In this document: one piece after another, positions 62,937 through 64,000 of the stretch
Layout of the letters: each line of letters opens with the position of its first letter
Position numbering within the stretch: the first letter of the stretch is position 1
Source: Catenulispora acidiphila DSM 44928
Lineage (GTDB): Bacteria > Actinomycetota > Actinomycetes > Streptomycetales > Catenulisporaceae
DNA: 64,000 bases
Assembly: GCF_000024025.1 (NCBI RefSeq)
Contig: NC_013131.1
Location: 4,402,001-4,466,000 of the forward strand
Direction: 5' to 3'
Made by a program: the position numbers and the translations under genes
The notes under the pieces: generated by a model
What the model was told of the DNA's origin: nothing
Databases searched by the model: none
What the model saw: only the letters and a program-made list of their open reading frames with translations

Positions 62937-63962
62937 ATGCGAATCCTGATCCTCGGCGGAACGTGGTTTCTCGGCAGGGCGATCGCCGCGTCGGCGATCG
63001 AGCACGGCCATCAGGTGACCGTTTTCAACCGGGGCCGTTCCGGTGGCGACCCTGACGGGGCCGAGGCGATCCGGGGCGATCGGGAGTCCGAAGACGGCCT
63101 GAAGCGCCTGGCTGGGTCCGGGCCGTGGGACGTGGTGGTGGATCCCTCGGGACAGGTCCCGCGCGTGGTTCTCGCGTCAGCGCGCGCCCTGGTCGGCAGC
63201 GGCCGGTATGTCTTCGTGTCGTCGGTGTCGGCATACGCCGGCTGGCCCATCGATCCCCTGACGGAGACCTCGGCGCTGTTGGAGTCACGCGCGGACGCCG
63301 GTCCCGAGTTCGGGTACACCGACCCCCGCGGCTATCCCACCCAGTACGGATTCGCTAAGGCCGGCTGCGAGCAGGCCGTCTTGGACGTGTTCGGCCCGGA
63401 CCGCGCCACCATTCTGCGGCCCGGCGTCATCCTCGGACCTTGGGAGTACGTCGGTCGCCTGCCATGGTGGCTCCGCCGGGTCGCCGAGGGAGGCCGTGTC
63501 CTGGCCCCCGGCGACCCGAACCAGCTGATCCAGCCCGTCGATGTCCGTGACGTGGCGGACTTCGCGACCCGTACCGCCGAGCACGATTTCGGCGGTGCAT
63601 TCAACGTCACCGCTCCTGCGAACCACACTACCTTCGCCGGGTTCCTCGAAGCCTGCCGCCAGGTCACGGGATCAGACGCGGAGTTCGTGTGGGTAGGCGA
63701 CGACCAACTGGCCGCCGTCGGGGTTCGGCAGTGGACGGAGATTCCGCTGTGGCGATCGGTCGGCGCGTTCCCCGGGACGTGGAAGGTGTCCTCGGCGAAG
63801 GCAGCGGCGTCCGGCCTCTCTGCCCGCACCATCCGGGCCACGGTGGCAGACACCTGGCAGTGGCTTACTTCCGGCGGGCAAGCCGTCGCCAGCGCGCGGG
63901 CTTCAGAGCTGGGCATCGATCCCGAGAGGGAAGCCGAAATACTGGCCTGCGCCGGACGTTAG
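62937..63962 (+). CDS. NAD-dependent epimerase/dehydratase family protein
   Basis: 341 aa from the ATG at 62937, with AGGATGG upstream (an ATG three codons earlier is possible). Rossmann motif ILGGTWFLGRA at about residues 4-14, VFVSSVSAYAG with the catalytic Ser region, and YGFAKAGCEQ giving the YxxxK pair. The RPGVILGPWEYVGR and QPVDVRDVADF blocks place it among atypical/extended SDR proteins related to mRNA-binding/NAD-binding family members of actinobacteria. The substrate is unknown. Unrelated to the CRISPR array beside it. Confidence 0.88.
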   Translation: MRILILGGTWFLGRAIAASAIEHGHQVTVFNRGRSGGDPDGAEAIRGDRESEDGLKRLAGSGPWDVVVDPSGQVPRVVLASARALVGSGRYVFVSSVSAYAGWPIDPLTETSALLESRADAGPEFGYTDPRGYPTQYGFAKAGCEQAVLDVFGPDRATILRPGVILGPWEYVGRLPWWLRRVAEGGRVLAPGDPNQLIQPVDVRDVADFATRTAEHDFGGAFNVTAPANHTTFAGFLEACRQVTGSDAEFVWVGDDQLAAVGVRQWTEIPLWRSVGAFPGTWKVSSAKAAASGLSARTIRATVADTWQWLTSGGQAVASARASELGIDPEREAEILACAGR

Positions 63963-64000
63963 GACCTGCGAGGTGGCAGCGCCGGGGCTATGGCTCCGGC

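Noticed and set aside
1-64000. tRNA, rRNA or tmRNA genes
   Set aside because: Looked for cloverleaf-type patterns and conserved rRNA blocks in the intergenic parts by eye and found none.

Overview
The window is high-GC DNA with dense, often four-base-overlapping genes, GTG/TTG starts, TetR/GntR regulators, Tat and lipoprotein signals, EfeUOB-type iron uptake and DtxR-type iron boxes. This points to a soil actinomycete (Streptomyces/Catenulispora-like); the species cannot be fixed from the sequence alone.

Layout. 1-2.4 kb: the end of an insertion-sequence transposase, a gene fragment and a large serine recombinase. 2.8-9 kb: accessory genes. A 928-aa HNH-plus-NTPase protein is divergent from a KAP-type P-loop NTPase (candidate defence pair), followed by two small unknown genes. 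9.0-13.6 kb: CRISPR array A1 (74 good repeats plus one relic, type I-E repeat) with its leader on the right. 14.4-20 kb: drug-efflux/antibiotic-type genes (ABC-2 permease, flavoprotein monooxygenase, TetR, TetR, MFS exporter). 20.1-24.5 kb: iron uptake system efeU-efeO-efeB with two DtxR/IdeR-like boxes. 25-26 kb: IS4 and G1-peptidase fragments and the decayed array A2. 26.06-35.3 kb: a complete type I-E cas operon on the minus strand (cas3-cse1 fusion, cse2, cas7e, cas5e, cas6e, cas1, cas2), preceded by a small membrane-protein gene between two perfect hairpins. 35.9-38.4 kb: array A3 with a repeat variant, its leader and a broken cas2 copy, the relic of a second I-E locus. 38.7-39.8 kb: membrane protein. 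39.9-40.3 kb: leaderless array A4, which abuts a truncated merR gene.

40.7-56.9 kb: one long plus-strand catabolic cluster. It holds a TauT/SsuABC-type importer (ATPase, substrate-binding lipoprotein, permease), a CoxG-like protein, an HpcH/HpaI aldolase, a LigJ-type oxalomesaconate hydratase, a TPP enzyme, three paralogous 4,5-dihydroxyphthalate-decarboxylase-like proteins (one fused to DUF3500), a LigI-like amidohydrolase with an altered active-site residue, a GntR/FCD regulator, an exported lactonase-type propeller and an exported TolB-type propeller. Taken together these suggest import of an aromatic or lactone acid and its breakdown to pyruvate-type products by a route resembling the lower 4,5-cleavage pathway, but without a visible ring-cleavage dioxygenase.

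57-59.2 kb: small genes, one of them a 55-aa membrane protein whose start codon lies in a strong hairpin, an HTH protein and IS5/ISL3 remnants. 59.26-62.1 kb: array A5 (about 47 repeats), whose 316-bp leader segment is almost identical to that of A1. 62.9-64 kb: an NAD-dependent epimerase-type gene.

All five arrays have the same orientation and are read on the minus strand, and apparently rely on one cas operon. Repeats differ mainly in the hairpin loop; spacers with near-identical or homologous partners in different arrays suggest repeated exposure to related invaders.
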